Shown here: positions 53,201 to 62,533 of the stretch, piece by piece
Position numbering within the stretch: position 1 is the stretch's first letter
Layout of the letters: every line of letters begins with the position of its first letter
Notes under the pieces: model-generated
Seen by the model: the letters and a program-made list of their open reading frames with translations, nothing else
What the model was told of the DNA's origin: nothing
Database searches by the model: none
Assembly: GCA_002900995.3 (NCBI GenBank)
Contig: CM035310.1
Location: forward strand, 3,309,394 to 3,373,393
Reading direction: 5' to 3'
DNA: 64,000 bases
Source: Ganoderma boninense
Taxonomy: Eukaryota; Basidiomycota; Agaricomycetes; Polyporales; Polyporaceae
Position numbers and translations under genes: made by a program

Positions 53201-55516
53201 CTCAGCATAATCAATTACAAGCTTTGCCAGCTTCACATGGTCAGATATTTTCCGCCCCGGGATGAAACCGGCCTGGTCAGGGTGGATTAGCACGTCCGCT
53301 ACATTGGCCAACCTGGTGGCTAAAACCCTCGTCATAATCTTATAGTCAGTGTTCAGAAGTGTGATTGGGCGGTGGTTTTCGATGTCTCTAACATCTTTTT
53401 TCAATTTGTAGATGGGACAGATCCAGCCATCTGCAAAGTCCGTGCCCGCTGCGACACCGTGCTCTTCGATGTCGTTATACATGACCGTAAGTGCTCTAAC
53501 CATCCGCACAGGCTGTGCTTTACCCTTCCTAATATCTTCGTGTTCCATTCTCAGATATCGTTTCCATACTTCCGACGGCAGACCGTCCAACCCAGGTCCT
53601 TTGCCGGTGGCTGAGTCAAGTATGGCCGCCTCCACTTCCCCTTCAGTTATTGAAGCTGCGAGCCGCTCATAATTTGTACCGTCAAGTCTGACACGAAGGT
53701 GCTGTAAGGCGTTTTCGACTTGCTGCGGGTGCTCATCTACTGACAAGGTCTCGTCACGTTGCAGGCCATCGTAGTGGACCTTTGCAATGGCAGTCATTTC
53801 CCTTGTGCTTCTCGTGTATTCTTTTCTGCCGTCTGGTCGCTGCCCCGGTCTCGATAGCTCAGGAATGACCATGTTTGCCTTCGGCTCTGCATTGAGGCGA
53901 GTCCAATATTTTGAGATGGTCTCACCCTGCATCCAGTCGTTCGCTTCGACTCGCTTGCGGAGGAAACCAAAGCGTTTGCATTCTAGTTCCATCAGTCGCT
54001 CCTGCAGAAGAGCAGCTTCGTGGATGTCTGTCTGTGAATCCTTTTCACGCTCAACAGCTGCCAGTTCATTCATGTGGTCTCGGGTGCGTTCTATTGCTCT
54101 GTCCAGCTTTGGCATTTTACGCTTTGCCCTTGTGCGACCGGCATCAACGAGCTTCTTTTTGAATGTAGCAAAGATTGTCTGGGGGTTCTCAGCCTCCGTC
54201 CTATTATGTAGTGTTGCGAGTCGTTGTTGTAGGTCGTGCTCTAACGACCTCATACTGCCTAGGAACTCGGTGTCACTCAGGAGGTCCAGCGGTAGCATCC
54301 ACCTGCCCTTCCCTACGTGTGGAGCTTGGAATTTGGCCAGCTTGACCACAGGCATACTGTGGTCTGTGCTGATGCCAGGGGGTTCGACTTCCCACTCGCC
54401 GGCTTGGTGTAGCAACTCACGTGCAACATAGATTCTGTCGATACGCGATTGGCTCATCGTGCTTGATTGGAGGTAAGTGAATCGCCTCTTTCTCGGGTTT
54501 TCATCCCTCCACCCGTCAACTAGACTCAGGGCTAGTTCCAGTCGAAGGAGGCTGTCGACCGACTGTGCCCTGTCCGGGTGACGCGGAAGCCTATCAAGTT
54601 CATTTGTGACAATATTTGTATCTCCCAGCATTATATCTGGGCGTGGCATCCGTCTTGTCTCTCGAGCGTGGAGCAGCTCCTTCCAGAATTGCTCATTGTC
54701 TGCAGCATCATTTGGGGCGTAAATGTTTAGGATACGGAGTTTCTTGTCTCGTGCCCAGGGTATTTGCACAAGGAGAGCCCGTCCAGGGATGATTTCTGTG
54801 GTTTCGACACCATCGTCGGTATTGATCAACCGTTTATTCAGCGCCACGGCAACTCCTCGCGCTCCTGTTGGGTTTTCTGGGTCGGCACTGCAGTAAACAC
54901 TCATAGTTGCCGCAAACAGCCTGTTAAGGTCCTGCGCTCGGTCCTGTGTCATATGTGTTTCTTGCAGCGCCAGGATTGCAATATCTTTGCGTATAACCTG
55001 GTTCAGCTTGTCCCACTTTTCGCTTGCACCGCCTCCAGGGGCCCCGCTACCTCCTCTCATATTGAGGCTGGCAATCTTCAGTCGCCCCTTTGTGATCCGA
55101 GATCTCCTACGCGTACCAGTACTATCCTGTCCGCCTCTTGTTTGAGGTCCTCCATCACTTCTCCGTTCCTGATCCTGGGGGCCGCCGTGTTCGGGTGCAC
55201 GATCGTGAGCGGGTTGGAAGGCCCCCATTCCGAGCCCACCTCCCGCGCTCCCGAGGCGCTGTATTCCGTTACCAACAGTGTTGTCCGTGGGTGTATGATA
55301 TTCATTTATAGATGTGGCAGTTGCTTTCGTCAGCCAAGGTAGTACAACCATAACCTTAGCTCTAGTCAGTTTTCCCTCCGACACGGGTGGCAGCAGGACC
55401 ACGATCAGTAGCGTGCAGAGTGCTCCAACCATAGCCCCTTCAGCCCGCAGGCCTGGTGTGCCAATCCTAAATAGGACACCATAAGTTTGTAGCCGGAAGC
55501 CGTCCTGTGCCCACAT
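50249..55516 (-). CDS. LINE ORF2 polyprotein (endonuclease-RT-RNase H)
   Basis: 1755 codons without interruption. After a non-conserved leader with a hydrophobic stretch, an APE-like endonuclease occupies about residues 145-395 (KIASLNMRGG; ILALQETHM; RILNIYAPND; STDHSMPVV as the SDH motif). The reverse transcriptase spans about 560-1000, with FIPGRKISDH, IIALDQEKAYDKINHEYLW, TRGVRQGDPISCLLFDLAI and the catalytic FADD near 885. RNase H is around 1330-1470 (YTDGSCDNNG; AAEMFAISVAV; INSDSQYVVDG; KWVKGHAGIEGNEGADVLA). Near 1580 comes CNACGQIESMEHIILNC, a C-x2-C...H...C element common at LINE C-termini. The endonuclease nicks the target and the RT primes on it (known for the group). The start at 55516 or a later ATG cannot be decided. 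Confidence 0.9.
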   Translation of the reverse strand: MWAQDGFRLQTYGVLFRIGTPGLRAEGAMVGALCTLLIVVLLPPVSEGKLTRAKVMVVLPWLTKATATSINEYHTPTDNTVGNGIQRLGSAGGGLGMGAFQPAHDRAPEHGGPQDQERRSDGGPQTRGGQDSTGTRRRSRITKGRLKIASLNMRGGSGAPGGGASEKWDKLNQVIRKDIAILALQETHMTQDRAQDLNRLFAATMSVYCSADPENPTGARGVAVALNKRLINTDDGVETTEIIPGRALLVQIPWARDKKLRILNIYAPNDAADNEQFWKELLHARETRRMPRPDIMLGDTNIVTNELDRLPRHPDRAQSVDSLLRLELALSLVDGWRDENPRKRRFTYLQSSTMSQSRIDRIYVARELLHQAGEWEVEPPGISTDHSMPVVKLAKFQAPHVGKGRWMLPLDLLSDTEFLGSMRSLEHDLQQRLATLHNRTEAENPQTIFATFKKKLVDAGRTRAKRKMPKLDRAIERTRDHMNELAAVEREKDSQTDIHEAALLQERLMELECKRFGFLRKRVEANDWMQGETISKYWTRLNAEPKANMVIPELSRPGQRPDGRKEYTRSTREMTAIAKVHYDGLQRDETLSVDEHPQQVENALQHLRVRLDGTNYERLAASITEGEVEAAILDSATGKGPGLDGLPSEVWKRYLRMEHEDIRKGKAQPVRMVRALTVMYNDIEEHGVAAGTDFADGWICPIYKLKKDVRDIENHRPITLLNTDYKIMTRVLATRLANVADVLIHPDQAGFIPGRKISDHVKLAKLVIDYAEAEEVNGAIIALDQEKAYDKINHEYLWKVLERMNMPPTFIKTIQHLYKAAKSVVMVNGERSAYFTITRGVRQGDPISCLLFDLAIEPLACALRDSGIEGFRIPGLLEKLVAKLFADDTTVYMGENDDYDVLQDVLDGWCLASRAKFNDEKSECMPVGAPSFREALIDGTSNTPLGQSLPDGMRVAHDGEAIRSLGGWIGNNIDLNAQWISTLGIIQKRLTTWGKRNPTMRGRALAVGMEVGGRTQYLAKVIGMPERVERQLNDMVLKFVWKDDAHPRIGQDTLFKPLEEGGIGLLDIKARNEAIDLMWLREYLEISTARPAWAFVADCLMAKAIEAAARAVDPSARVNMFLQTWNVSTRATTGLPYDLRRMIKAAGKYGVRLEAANPSEELKGMLPAFYHIGLMEGRSTANTAAGKCLRERHNVLNVVGCNQLALRLEDLNHTRRASCPCDECVADRETKGCSNPSRCVEAAHKMILKINPLWRPEGGRQRDGLSVTKRRHDANQRARDANDRIIFNPSITEDGPLAEAFRVFVDPTRQRVNPVRRPPRPFHVPPITFEVYTDGSCDNNGKGDAKAGSGVWFGHRNPMNVAARVPGPTQSSQAAEMFAISVAVARTTPFLDLHINSDSQYVVDGLTKHLPEWEAAGWIGVKNAPIIRDAVARLRARCALTTFKWVKGHAGIEGNEGADVLAKQAVQLGAEIDLPRPRMEFLRSGASLRRLTQRRAYAGVRIKKAVETRRATTRNLEKAIMSTATHLKFTPTESMLWRAIRSNDIDRRMRDFWWKMMHDAQRVGKYWNNISGYEGRATCNACGQIESMEHIILNCEATGRAVVWELALETIKKKCGIRLDPDMGLVLAAPCASMKVLKDKRCPGTDRLTRIILTESAYLIWVLRCERVIDRDGDPEQWHSEAEVRRRWEKRVNRRIRLDQCLTNPKWGRKALLRSSVLATWAGVLSEEDALPPDWIGLPGVLVGMPRPGERNGVG

Positions 55517-55720
55517 CAGTGTTATCAGCCAGTATGTTGGGCTTCCGACTGACCTGGTGGGTATACCCTTTCCGTGCTTACTGCATCACACTTCTAGGCC
55601 CACGTGCCACAAAGGTTGAGCGGTCAATTCCAACCCAGCACTCATATATCTCATGCACCCATTCCATCGTTTACACGGCCATACGCTATTCACTACACAC
55701 CACAGCAGGTCTACAGTTCT

Positions 55721-58563
55721 TTACGGGAAGAAGCCTCGTCCATGACCCCTTCCTCCACGCTTAGCGCCTCTACCAGCGCCGCCACGCTGGCTCGCTCTTC
55801 CGTCTCGCGGCGCCTCTCCGGACCCTGACGGTCCAGCTTGCGGAGTCGCGTGCTGACGCGAGTACTCTCCAGATCCAGCTTGCGGACCATGCCATCCCGG
55901 TAGCCGTTCGAAGGGACAGAGATGTGTGGGGTGGTCAGTGCTGCGGCATCCCGCACACCACGTAACGTGTCGCGCGACGGCCGTCGTGTTGGTGGGGCTT
56001 TCATAGCGCCGTGATCGGAGCTCGGCCACCAGTGCGCGCCAGCGCACCAGGTCGTTCGTCGGGGAGGTCATGTACACATTGGCCACGATGTTCCCATTGT
56101 TCATTGTGAAGATGCGGACATCTAGGGTGTTCAGGACATACCTCACGGCATTCTCGGTAGTCATCCCAGCAAAGCGCGGGTTGTCCCGAACCATGTCTGC
56201 GATCCTGGTCCTGACCGACTCCTCCTCAAATACGCGCCGAACCGTGCCGTAGATTTCTCGTCTGTCCCCGTGGGCAAAACGCTCGAGAGAGAATAGCCAG
56301 GTTCCGAAGACCAGCTGCGAGGAGTAGGGGAAGAAGGTCATATTGGGGTATGAGTAGACACGTCTGGCCACTCCTTCGATGATCTGTTGGGGTAGGAGGC
56401 CGTGGACGGTGAAGACAGTTGGACGGGCTTGGGCGCCACGAGGGTCGTCAGGGTCATGCTCCGGGGGAATGACATAGATCGCTTGTGTTTCGGGGATATT
56501 GAACGCCCTCCGCATAGCGAGTTCGAGGTCGTGCGCTGCCCGACGGTTTGCAGCGAAGTCAGTAGTGTATCGATAGTTCCAGACCTGGGCAAGCATAAGG
56601 GTGTTCGGTGGTGCGCTCGAGACACGTCTCACCCATGCTGCTGGCATTCCGTCCGCCAGCTCGAAGGCATCCTGCCTGTGCACGATGGGGAAGCCTCCAG
56701 GGGGAGTCGGTGTGCGTGGACCGTCCGCCGTGACGTCTTGCATGACCAGTGGGATAGGGCCTACGGCAGGCATGAGCGCCTCGGGCAGGGGCGGAACAGG
56801 AGGACCGTGCTGGATGAGAGGGCCGCCATGCTGCGGAGGGATGATTGGGAGTTGCTGGAGCGGTTGGCGAGGCTCTGGGCGGAGCAGCGGTGGCAGCGGA
56901 GGAGGCGGTTGGTTGTTCCCAGTCAGAGGGTGCGGAGGAGGGAGCGGGTGGGTCGTCCGTCCTTGGTCTACGACGTTCTCCTCAGGCACAGTGGCGAGGG
57001 GCCTAGCAGGGGGGTTCCGTCGAAACTGGCTGTCGAACATGCCTGAGGCGACCATCCGGTAAGGGAGAGGTGTGCGTTCGCGGCCATGCCTCCGTGATGT
57101 GACAGGCGCGTGGCCGTCACTGGTGCCCATGTGTGACGGCTGTGAGGCCATGCTAGCAGCCTGTCGCGCTCCTTCTCCTGATCCACTGGCTGCACCTTGA
57201 TCAGCTGCTGTTTGTCTCTCGTTCTCCTTGTCCTCGTCTGCCGGCCCTTCGTACAAGGTCGCTTCGCTGTCTAACCCTCGCAAGATGGGAGGGGGAGGGT
57301 CAAAGACAGGTGGATCAACCTCCATGTCGTCCTGGCCATCCGTGGTGTTGGCCTGCGTTGGCCGGATGGGGGTCTGGGCTAGGAGGTATGCGGGAGGAGG
57401 TGGCCCACGAAGGAGGATGGGGGACTGAAGGGTATGCGGTTGAGTGAGATGGTTGAGGGGGGGACCAGGGGTACGTGCTTCCGTCCGCACTGACGTGGTA
57501 GCTGTCGATGAGGACGCTTGTCCACTTCCTGATGCGTGTATACTCCCCAGGACTGGTCCCGGGTGCAGGCCTAACCAGCTCGGGCGGGGCACGCGCTGCT
57601 GACCGAGAGAGCGCCGTCGTTGTTCTTCGATGCTAGGCGACCCCGACCACGGACGCTTCACAGGGCCTTGGGTTGGATCTTGGGCCTCGAGTTCGCGCAG
57701 GGGCAGGATCCAATCGCGTTCAATGTCTATCGTCTCCGCACCTGGTGGCGTTGTAGGGGTTGGAGGGCGGGAGTCTGGCTCAGGACCCAGAGAGGAGGTA
57801 TGTACTCAAGGCTGCTAACGCTTCCTTCGTCGTCTGCTGAGGGTTCTTCCGTCATCAGCGGGACCTGCGAGCGGATCTCAAGGCGAGGAGGCTTAGGGCT
57901 TGAAGTGGCCGTGGGCCCCTCGGCGTTTGCCCCTGCTAGGGCGGCAGAAGCATGCACTTCTCTTTCGTTCTGTCCCCTCGGTGAGGCTATTTGGGATTGT
58001 CCTAGATAGCACGGTGCTCACCTCGACCACAGGAGACCCTTGCTCATTGGCGGCAGGCTCAGCAGCACTGCGGTCCAGGACACTTGCAGTTATTATCGGG
58101 GAAAGCTGCGGAGTGCCCAGCGGGACTGACGGAGGCGGGGGGGGGGACCTGAGGACCTGGGCGAAGGTCCGGTCAGGTGTCACCGGCGAGGACCTACGCC
58201 TCAACAGCCCCATGATCGGAGAGACCGGGTCGCCCTGGACTTGACCAACGAGGGGTTGAGGGAGCACCGCGGTTGCTCCTTCGCCATTCCCACCGACTGC
58301 CGCGGGCTCTCCAGGGTGCGTGGCAACGGCTTGTGGAGGGAGGGACCTGCAGCGGCAGCGGTCAGGGTGGTGTTCGCGGCCGTCGGGGGCAGGACTATGG
58401 TTAGCTTGGCCGGGGAGTACTCGTTTTCTCTACTCTCAGACCTCGTACGCGCGTTCTGACGACGTTTCCCTTTGCTGCGATTGCGCATGGCTATTCGGCG
58501 GGGTGCTAAGGCGTATGAGAAGCGTAGAGCAGAGGTGCGTTTCCGGGGGGAGTCGACTGTCAT
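55721..58563 (-). CDS. LINE ORF1 region (Gag-like, proline-rich, zinc knuckle)
   Basis: The main frame (about 57,790 to the stop at 55721) encodes a proline-rich N-terminal half, then a folded region (DAFELADGMPAAWVRRVSS; NYRYTTDFAANRRAAHDLE; PTVFTVHGLLPQQIIEGVA). Near its end is a CCHC knuckle, CAGCRSTDHPTHLC, followed by a Gly/Arg-rich tail. Upstream, plausible N-terminal sequence is spread over three overlapping frames: 58563-58250 (from ATG, basic), 58267-57960 and 57957-57780. The whole N-terminal third is therefore either frameshifted or not translated. ORF1 proteins bind the element RNA. A 204-bp gap separates its stop from the ORF2 ATG. Confidence 0.75.
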
Positions 58564-59564
58564 GGGTCGCTGCCCTTCTGTTTATTATCTGACGGCTTCT
58601 GGTTGTCAGGTTCCATGGTGGCTCGAGCTGGTTGTCGGGAGGCATGCCATCGCCGACATAGGGGAGGCCGTTTCATTCCGATGCTCAGGTGTTTCAAGGC
58701 ACATTTCCTTGTCAATTGGTGGCCTGCACCTCGGACATGATAAGGCAAGCAGCGTATGTCTGCGTTCTGTTTTGCTGAGCTCATACTTGTGCTGATTGCA
58801 GGCGGCCTCAGTGGGCCTGTAGGCTGTCCTAGTCTCGCGGTTTCATCCGAAGCTGTCTTTTTGTGGCTCGGCAACCTCGGCTTCGCTCATCTTCGTGCTC
58901 TACTGGGGGGGAAGACGGGGCGGCGGTATTCCTTCGGGTCGGCTTTCCATTCCGTTATCTCGTCTCCACCCGATGCTGGGCTCGCTGTCTTTCGTGTTGG
59001 GCTCACTGTTCGTCTCGTCTGTGCAGGGCGACACCTCGGCTCTCCAGCTCCTCACTCTGAGGCAGGGTGTGGGGGAGTCTTTGCCGGCGTATGGTGTGTG
59101 GGGAAAGTTGGTACAGTAGTGCTTGCTTTTGTCGCGTAGTCTACATACAGCCTACCACTGCAATTTAGTACACCAGTTTTTCCTCTAGTGATCAGAGGTG
59201 TAGTGCACCATGGATCCAGCCCGTTGGCTATTCCCTCTGAAGGGCGACGCCTGGCTACAGCAGCTGAGGGACAGAGCCCTGAACGTTTGAACCCGCGCTC
59301 GGGGGGCCTTTCTCAGGCGCAGGCGTATAAGCCTGGAGGGAGCGGCTCTCACCACCTCTTCATGCACTTACAAGTCAGAGGCTTCTGGTGTGCCTCATTC
59401 TGCCTTCCACAGTTATTTTGCCGTGCAGAGACAGCTTCACCGAGTCTGGCTCGTTTCGATGCGTTGCATTCTATAGAGTACAGGACCCAGGCTGACCGCC
59501 CTAGAGCCAGCCGTGGGAAAACGCACCATGGTGGTGGTAAGAGGGAAAGGCCTTTTGGTGTGGC
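58564..59564 (-). other. LINE 5' UTR
   Basis: About 1 kb between the first ORF1 ATG candidate and the 5' target-site copy. There are no long frames on the element strand and no tandem repeats. An internal promoter is expected for this class but no motif is evident. Confidence 0.6.
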
Positions 59565-59580
59565 TTGATGAGTACATACT
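59565..59580. repeat. Target-site duplication, LINE 5' side
   Basis: TTGATGAGTACATACT, identical to 50040-50055. Confidence 0.9.
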
Positions 59581-59676
59581 TGCCAGCAGTGGAGTCGCAT
59601 TCATATAGAGTCTTGACGTCGTGAACGAATCAAGGAGTTCTATAGTCCTTGTAAATCCGTGGAAAGAGCTCAACAT
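59581..59676 (-). pseudogene. Candidate host gene, part upstream of the LINE insertion
   Basis: Minus-strand ATG at 59676 opens MLSSFHGFTRTIELLDSF and LYMNATPLLASMY up to the insertion point. With the LINE and one target-site copy disregarded, the frame stays open into 50039 and below. It is short and unrecognised; the region to the right is the promoter of BTB copy m. Confidence 0.3.
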
Positions 59677-59805
59677 TCTCTAGGGCTGTGAGAGTCGATT
59701 CAACTGAAGAAGAAACCAGGAAGGTACGCGCGAGTCGGACATGCGAACGAAGCTTCGTAGCGGGGGTACGCAGGAGAAGGGATCTTCGGAAACAACCGGC
59801 TGTCG

Positions 59806-59820
59806 CGTGACCGTGTGACG
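59806..59820 (+). promoter_or_regulatory. Reverse-oriented GTCAC pair upstream of BTB copy m
   Basis: CGTGACCGTGTGACGG gives GTCACA and GTCACG on the opposite strand, about 75-90 bp before ATG 59894. A divergent form of the BTB promoter module. Confidence 0.35.
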
Positions 59821-59893
59821 GAACCTCGTTGTAGCGCGGCTCCGAGTTCGAGGCCAGACGGGCTCCTCTTGCTCTCCCCCACCGTGTCCCACC

Positions 59894-61035
59894 ATGCCAA
59901 ACCCCACCACTACTCGCCAACCGAAGCGTACGAGGCCCTCTGACGATGCCCAAGACACGGATTCATCAATGTCCTCTTCTGCTAGTTCCACCCTCATGCT
60001 TCGTCGACACACCGACTTCTGGTTCCAGGATGGCAACATCGTGCTCGTGGCTCGGCGCACGGGTTTTCGCATCTACCGTGGCCTGCTCTCCTCTCAGTCA
60101 ACAGTTTTTCGGACATGTTCGCCTCAGCGACCTCTAACTCCGAGGAGACCTTCAACGGGTGCCCGGTCGTACACCTCTCTGACTCACCGCACGACCTCCG
60201 CCCATCTCCTCAACGTCCTCATCCATAAGAAGCGCATATAGTGAGTGTTTTCTCCTTTATTAGAACGATAAACTCATGCACCCTGTTGCTTTTGCGTGTG
60301 ATGTCTTTTTCTGTCAGTTACCAGGCGACGGACGGAGATCCAGTCCGCACTTTCGAGGAGGTCTCGGCTCTCGTGCATCTAGCGCATAAGTACCACATCC
60401 AAGCTGTCCAAGACCAAGCTCTTGCTTCCCTTCAGCTTCTCGACTTTACAAGCGACTTCGCTACCTTCTGCAAGAGCTTTTCAAAAAAGAAGCTCGTCAC
60501 TATGCCTGCAGAGTCCATGGGCGCGATGCATCTTGCGCGTTTGAAAGACACCCCATCTATGCTCCCTCTCGCTTTGTACAACTGCGCATACCTTGGTACA
60601 GCAGTCTTCGATGGCTGGAAGCGACGCGACGGCACCATCGAGGAGCTCTCCCCCGCTGACCTCCAACGGTGCATCAACGGTCGCATCATCCTCAGTCGGG
60701 AGCAGTTCTCTTTGCTCCTGCGGCTCTTCAAGGCCACTCCGTACGCTGAATGCAACTATCCTGAGCACTGCGAGGAGGGTCTCCAGAAGATGCACGACGC
60801 TGTGGTCCCTGCGTGGGCTTCGACGGGCTGGGAGGCGCTCGCGGACTGGACGGGCGCGCTGCGGAGCTATGTGTCCAAGTACGACCTATGCGAGCTCTGC
60901 GGGGAGATGCTCTTGGACCGGAACCGGCGGGAGCGGAGGAAGGTGTGGAACAGGCTTCCGGAAATCTTCGGCGTCGAGGTCAAGCAGTGGGGGGAGCCCG
61001 AGTCCGAGTCCGAGGATGAGTCCGAGGACGAGTGA
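59894..61035 (+). CDS. BTB/POZ copy m with a compensating frameshift pair
   Basis: Exons 59894-60240 and 60318-61035; the annotated frame is open (355 codons). Exon 1 starts basic (RQPKRTRPSDDAQDTD), with TDFWFQDGNIVLVARRTGF and RIYRGLLSSQSTVF. From about 60,107 to 60,200 the family sequence (DMFASATSNSEETFNGCPVV) lies one frame away, then HLLNVLIHKKR returns in frame. The first break is a T-run one base short; the second is one extra C. Exon 2 is clean: EVSALVHLAHKYHIQAVQ, ARLKDTPSMLPLALYNCAY, CNYPEHC, CELCGEMLLDRNRRERRKV, W-N-R-L-P-E-I-F and an acidic Ser/Glu tail. GTGAGC at 61038 directly follows the stop. Confidence 0.75.
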
Positions 61036-61609
61036 TTGTGAGCGTGACTTTCACTTCTTGATCGTGAACGTACCCCCCCTCCCCCTGCTTGCGTCTGATG
61101 GCGAGCCCTGTCTGTCCTGGTGCATACAGCACTTCCTGCCTGCGCTTCTGTTCTGGTGCCCGGCTTGACTGGACGAGCTTCCGTTTGACTCCTTCGACGA
61201 TGTGCACTGTTGCTCTTCTGCGATGTCTGTGTGTAGCTCCGGATTCGTCACGCGCTTGCTCCTTGCTCTCAGACGTGTTTGGTGTTCGATGCGTCAATAT
61301 ACAAGGGATTTTTCTGCAGGATTTCAAGGAAGTCTCGAGCTCAAGTTACTTGCCACCAACCGAAAACAGGTGGGACAAGCGCAAGCAAGCAGGACCGCAC
61401 ATGCACAAGGCATCTCCTTTGTCACGGTCGCTTCGCTCGTGTTCCGCTCGACTGAGGTCCTTCCCCTCATGTGCGCTCACCTGAAGGCTGGTTCCGCCAC
61501 ACCGCGCCTGAACTGGCTCCTTGGATAGCTTCGAGCGGTATGATGGTTGCCGGGTTCCAGGCGGCAACGCCGGCCTCACCGGCAACACGACCGCCGCTCT
61601 CCGTATAAT
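61036..61609. other. Intergenic region between BTB copy m and the relic n
   Basis: Begins with the post-stop GTGAGC of copy m. No gene recognised. Confidence 0.35.
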
Positions 61610-62110
61610 TATTTCAGGCTTGTCCTCTCCCAGTAGACCGGAAGACGTGTCTTCAACGTCAATATCCGATGGCGACGAGCCGTTCGCAGGATGCTGGTTC
61701 ATCCATGTCTCATTCTGCTGCCTGAACGTGATGACTGTACATCCTCTTGTTCCGCCGGCGCCGTCGAGGTGATCAAGTTCGCTCGCCTAACGTGCAAACT
61801 CCCGAGCCTCTCTGTGACTTTTCCATTTCAGCACACCTAGTGGCGGCAGACTTCTCGACGACTGGACGCATGGGGGCGACAGCATCGAGCAGCTCTCCGT
61901 CGACGATCTCCGCCGGTGCCTCGGCTCGCGCTGCCTCCTTGCGTCTTAGGCGGCATCTCTTCCGTCATGCGTCTTTCCGGCAGGCACGCGGCTGGCTCGA
62001 GGCCTACAGGACGCTGTGCCCTGCCTGCTCTCGCGACAGTGCACCTGAGACGACCCTCATGCGCATCCGGGCAAGCAGTAGCCCTGAAGGAACTGGGGGC
62101 TGATGATCGA
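61610..62110 (+). pseudogene. BTB-family relic n (exon 2 fragment)
   Basis: The segment near 61,840-61,950 reads GGRLLDDWTHGGDSIEQLS then VDDLRRCLGSRCLLAS, aligning with GTAVFDGWKRRDGTIEEL and SPADLQRCINGR of copy m, before a stop. In another frame WLEAYRTLCPACSRDSAPE near 62,000 may be what remains of the terminal C-x2-C motif. There is no BTB exon and no start. Confidence 0.55.
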
Positions 62111-62533
62111 AGAAATCATCCAGCAAAAGGAGGGAGAAACAGACGATGCTAGTGAGCACGGGGCGGTGTGCGAGAAGGCGCTATCGCGGATGCAGGTAAA
62201 CTGACGGGAGAGGTACATATGCTCGTAGGCCTTGTGCCCGAGCTCTTCGAGTTGGGATTTCCGATTCCAGTCGCCCGTGGGGTTGTGGAGGCGGGGAATG
62301 ACATCCGAGTTGTAAGTAGACGGCGAGGACATGTAAAAAGGTTCGTGGCAGGCTCGCATTATGTTTGTACTGGGGTGGGATTCCGCAGGCAAATTTGAAC
62401 TTCGAAAACCACCAGCCAGCGCGTGACTAGATGATGGGACAAATCCGAACAAACAAGCGACGGTGCTGTGTGCTGCGGCCGCCTCGCGGCCGTTGGCCTC
62501 GTCGATATCACTGCCCTGAACACTTTGCGTACA

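Larger units (their letters stand above)
50055..59564 (-). mobile_element. Non-LTR retrotransposon (LINE), Tad1-like
   Basis: About 9.5 kb, bounded by a perfect 16-bp direct repeat and ending in A28, so it appears full length. Order on the minus strand: 5' UTR (about 59,564-58,564), ORF1 region (58,563-55,721), ORF2 (55,516-50,249) with endonuclease, reverse transcriptase, RNase H and a C-terminal cysteine motif, short 3' UTR, poly(A). A Gag knuckle in ORF1 and an RNase H after the RT are typical of the fungal Tad1 group. Its intact ORF2, long tail and perfect duplication suggest a recent insertion. It separates the third and fourth BTB blocks. Confidence 0.9.
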
